Of a stretch of 22,275 nucleotides of DNA, positions 21,581-22,275 are shown in pieces; within the stretch, counting starts at the first letter, position 1, and each line of letters begins with the position of its first letter. The position numbers and the translations under genes are program-made. Below the pieces are notes generated by a model. It was not told where the DNA came from. It made no database searches and worked only from the letters and a program-made list of their open reading frames with translations. This DNA is from Oppiella nova. Taxonomy: Eukaryota; Arthropoda; Arachnida; Sarcoptiformes; Oppiidae. The stretch covers positions 1-22,275 of the forward strand of contig CAJPVJ010000612.1 of assembly GCA_905397405.1 (NCBI GenBank), read 5' to 3'.

Positions 21581-22275
21581 ACAAAGGGAAAGTATACAGT
21601 AGAGTAGAGTACGGTATATGATATTCAGTGAGTATACTGTGAAATGTGTGTTTCGGTGACTTTAGTTGCAATCATTGATGAGAGCAAACATAATGTGACA
21701 CAACTTTAAACAATTGAATTTGAGATCATTTTGTTTGACTTTTTGTAAACATCCAGTGCTTACTCTCTCTTTAAATAATGTCTCAATTATTTGATACGAG
21801 TCTAGGAATGGGAGTCAAGTCATCAGCTAATAGACTACTCATTTGATTGAATGCCTGGAAATGAAATGATTTCTAATCAAATGATTATTTAAATTAAGTT
21901 CATAAAGAGGAATGTTGTCGTGAGAGACAATATATTTGTGATAAACATTTTTAAGGGTGCTTTCGAAACATTTTTATGAATTATTGAAATGAATATAATT
22001 TATAATTTATTTGAAACACATTTATCTCATAACGAGACTAAAATGTAAAGCAGAGGGACATAAAGGCTGTGCCACTGATTTAATGGAAAACTTGCAATTT
22101 TGGCAAAATTTTCGTGTCTGTCTCAGCACTCTTCAGCACTCTTTCTTCGATTTTCTTTAACTCAATGAGAGAGAGAGAGAGACTCATTGAAAAGGTGTGA
22201 TTAATGTCAACACAAGTGATGTATAAGTTCTGGAGGAGTCGGGGGTTGTATTACACACTTACAGGTTATTGGGCT
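10032..22275 (-). CDS. SLC4A11: SLC4A11-type (bicarbonate-transporter-like / borate-transporter family) membrane protein, 5' partial, 12-13 exons
   Basis: Exons on the minus strand, 5' to 3': 22275-22255 (tentative), 20889-20808, 19380-19258, 18588-18475, 18391-18259, 16417-16344, 13103-12845, 12011-11905, 11356-11191, 11092-10919, 10673-10478, 10407-10238 and 10098-10032. All introns are GT-AG and the phases agree at every junction. The twelve firm exons total 1665 nt, or 554 residues plus stop. Diagnostic SLC4A11 stretches are [61 protein letters not shown] and the terminal [11 protein letters not shown]. The C-terminus ends where human SLC4A11 ends. Family members move borate, water, H+/NH3 or OH- across the plasma membrane; which of these applies here is unknown. 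The N-terminal cytoplasmic domain is off the right edge. Other SLC4 members are less likely because ADVEERVD and the short C-terminus are SLC4A11-like. Confidence 0.95.
10238..10407 (-). CDS. SLC4A11: SLC4A11-like exon: YPPNHYIRR and penultimate helices
   Basis: It reads [20 protein letters not shown], then a helix with [18 protein letters not shown], ending LLLLPF plus AG of a split Arg codon that aligns with human Arg869. Acceptor GTTAG, donor GTAAGC. Confidence 0.95.
10478..10673 (-). CDS. SLC4A11: SLC4A11-like exon: ETRLTG and NQMFER segment
   Basis: It reads [20 protein letters not shown], then [20 protein letters not shown] and [15 protein letters not shown] before GTGAGT. The T and R of ETRLT align with human Thr754 and Arg755, and the R of FER with Arg804, all sites of corneal-dystrophy mutations as I recall them. 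Confidence 0.97.
10919..11092 (-). CDS. SLC4A11: SLC4A11-like exon: GLPWMHG and VEERVD segment
   Basis: It reads [20 protein letters not shown], then [20 protein letters not shown] and [13 protein letters not shown]. The PHSPLHVR block is the most diagnostic stretch for the SLC4A11/borate-transporter branch. Donor GTATGA after a split Ile codon. Confidence 0.97.
11191..11356 (-). CDS. SLC4A11: SLC4A11-like exon: [19 protein letters not shown] segment
   Basis: It starts [20 protein letters not shown] and contains [20 protein letters not shown], the conserved SLC4 helix followed by the VNN loop. Acceptor AACAG, donor GTAATG. Confidence 0.95.
11357..11904 (-). other. Intron of the SLC4A11-like gene
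   Basis: 548 nt, GTATGC to ACAG, AT-rich. The open frame upstream of 11356 is intronic run-on; I see nothing else in it. Confidence 0.8.
11905..12011 (-). CDS. SLC4A11: SLC4A11-like exon: PYL...REL...DYALP segment
   Basis: It reads [20 protein letters not shown] and continues to FVFRDIP, matching [20 protein letters not shown] of human SLC4A11. Donor GTATGC follows the G of a split Val codon. Confidence 0.95.
12012..12844 (-). other. Intron of the SLC4A11-like gene
   Basis: 833 nt, GTCAGT to CCCCAG, AT-rich, with no recognisable feature. Confidence 0.8.
12845..13103 (-). CDS. SLC4A11: SLC4A11-like exon: large extracellular loop and next helix
   Basis: It begins [12 protein letters not shown], crosses a loop with five N-glycosylation sequons (NNS, NIS, NFT, NST, NMT), and enters the helix [20 protein letters not shown]. 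Human SLC4A11 also has a glycosylated loop here. Donor GTCAGT is weaker than consensus, but the phase fits. Confidence 0.92.
14203..14223. repeat. (AGT)7 microsatellite
   Basis: Seven uninterrupted AGT units in an intron. Confidence 0.95.
14496..14544. repeat. (GA)n microsatellite, one interruption
   Basis: About 24 GA units with a GGG break near 14520, in the same intron. Confidence 0.95.
16344..16417 (-). CDS. SLC4A11: SLC4A11-like short exon: [16 protein letters not shown] segment
   Basis: A 74-nt exon between introns of 1.8 and 3.2 kb. It reads [20 protein letters not shown], matching STEEIIALFISITFVLDA of human SLC4A11. Donor GTAAGT, acceptor ACACAG. Confidence 0.93.
16418..18258 (-). 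other. Intron of the SLC4A11-like gene
   Basis: 1841 nt, GTCTGA to ACACAG, AT-rich. Next to its donor (about 18195-18250) is a G/T-rich stretch of degenerate TG repeats. Nothing else is recognisable. Confidence 0.75.
18259..18391 (-). CDS. SLC4A11: SLC4A11-like exon: fourth membrane segment
   Basis: It reads [20 protein letters not shown] then [17 protein letters not shown], the DFxxxYAxxGLWNxFF block of SLC4A11. It ends in AG of a split Arg codon before GTCTGA. Confidence 0.95.
18475..18588 (-). CDS. SLC4A11: SLC4A11-like exon: second and third membrane segments
   Basis: It reads [20 protein letters not shown] and then [17 protein letters not shown], the SLC4 G-G-x-x-x-x-x-x-x-G-Q-P-L block. 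It is too short to appear as an independent open frame. Acceptor TTGCAG, donor GTACTT. Confidence 0.95.
18589..19257 (-). other. Intron of the SLC4A11-like gene
   Basis: 669 nt, GTATAC to TTGCAG. No further feature is seen. Confidence 0.8.
19258..19380 (-). CDS. SLC4A11: SLC4A11-like exon: first membrane helix
   Basis: It begins [12 protein letters not shown] and contains [19 protein letters not shown], the conserved first transmembrane segment of the SLC4 fold. It ends in G of a split Asp codon before GTATAC. Confidence 0.95.
19381..20807 (-). other. Intron of the SLC4A11-like gene
   Basis: 1427 nt, GTGAGT to TACAG. The two minus-strand frames inside (19400-19591 and 20050-20241) are in the wrong place or phase to be exons and have no recognised motif. 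Confidence 0.75.
20808..20889 (-). CDS. SLC4A11: SLC4A11-like exon: amphipathic entry to the membrane domain
   Basis: Phase-0 start after ACAG; 27 codons plus 1 nt before GTGAGT. It reads [13 protein letters not shown] followed by HYISDYIDG, matching the G-x-x-D-x-x-R-R...D-G block before the first helix. A longer open frame across this exon is in the wrong phase and is not used. Confidence 0.85.
20890..22254 (-). other. Intron of the SLC4A11-like gene (5' limit tentative)
   Basis: About 1365 nt if the exon at 22275-22255 is right. It contains (GA)n tracts. The plus-strand frame 21172-21369 is not recognised. Confidence 0.5.
21535..21576. repeat. (GA)n microsatellite
   Basis: About 20 uninterrupted GA units in an intron. 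A shorter run lies at about 22168-22181, flanked by an 8-base inverted repeat (TCAATGAG / CTCATTGA). Confidence 0.95.
22255..22275 (-). CDS. SLC4A11: SLC4A11-like exon at the window edge (tentative)
   Basis: Read in phase 0 up to a GTAATA donor, this gives SPITCKC. Joined to the next exon it makes KC followed by nine residues to the conserved Gly, the same spacing as in human SLC4A11 before the first membrane segment. A stronger donor consensus (GTAAGT at 22262-22257) is present but leaves the next exon out of frame. The exon continues beyond the window. Confidence 0.45.

Noticed and set aside
21798-21854. Possible extra SLC4A11 exon on minus: acceptor TTCCAG, 19 open codons ([12 protein letters not shown]...), phase 0 at both ends
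   Set aside because: The donor (GTATCA) is weak. Joining 22255 directly to 20889 already gives the spacing seen in human SLC4A11 with no gap, so the exon is not needed.
1-22275. CRISPR arrays, bacterial operons, insertion sequences, prophage or viral genes
   Set aside because: The sequence is spliced eukaryotic DNA. No spaced repeats, transposase motifs or viral motifs were seen.

Overview
This is an AT-rich, intron-containing eukaryotic (animal) nuclear sequence. It holds two well-supported conserved genes, the tail of a third, and long unannotated AT-rich spacers. Short GT-AG introns (59 and 67 nt in one gene), AATAAA poly(A) signals, low GC outside exons and the gene families point to a small-genome invertebrate. 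An arthropod, possibly a mite, is my inference; it is not proven here.

Left part (1-2385): on the minus strand lies the 3' end of an alpha/beta hydrolase gene of the SERHL/kraken type (2167-2385), then about 1.7 kb of spacer, then the first exon and start of the second exon of an ATP7-type copper ATPase (439-208 and 148-1). A single N sits at 2386. The rest of the copper ATPase follows on the plus strand (2387-6144). Bases 1-127 are the exact reverse complement of 2387-2513. The simplest reading is that 1-2385 is a contig placed backwards: flipping it and merging the 127-base overlap gives one continuous, in-frame gene.

Middle (2387-6300): the copper ATPase carries four GMTCxxC-type metal-binding domains, the TGES, CPC, DKTG, TGDN and GDGxND motifs and a complete C-terminus. 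Its frame is broken near 4873 by a 248-base insertion. This consists of the reverse complement of a 127-base stretch of the same gene plus a second copy of the preceding 128 bases. Taking out both defects gives a computed coding length of 3696 nt, exactly 1232 codons. The repeated number 127 points to a de Bruijn assembly artefact and not to a pseudogene.

Between 6294 and 9883 I find no supportable gene, only AT-rich spacer with a few hairpins and short tandem repeats. From 22275 down to 10032 on the minus strand runs an SLC4A11-type transporter gene. Twelve exons are clear and one more is tentative at the right edge. All junctions are GT-AG, the phases agree at every junction, and the exons together encode the whole membrane domain through the stop codon. 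The N-terminal cytoplasmic domain lies beyond the window.

The copper ATPase and the SLC4A11-like gene are convergent, tail to tail. There is no sign of a shared pathway, operon, mobile element, CRISPR array or RNA gene. I did not find a new biological system. The most notable features are the two 127-base structural anomalies, which would make automatic annotation call the copper ATPase broken or split.
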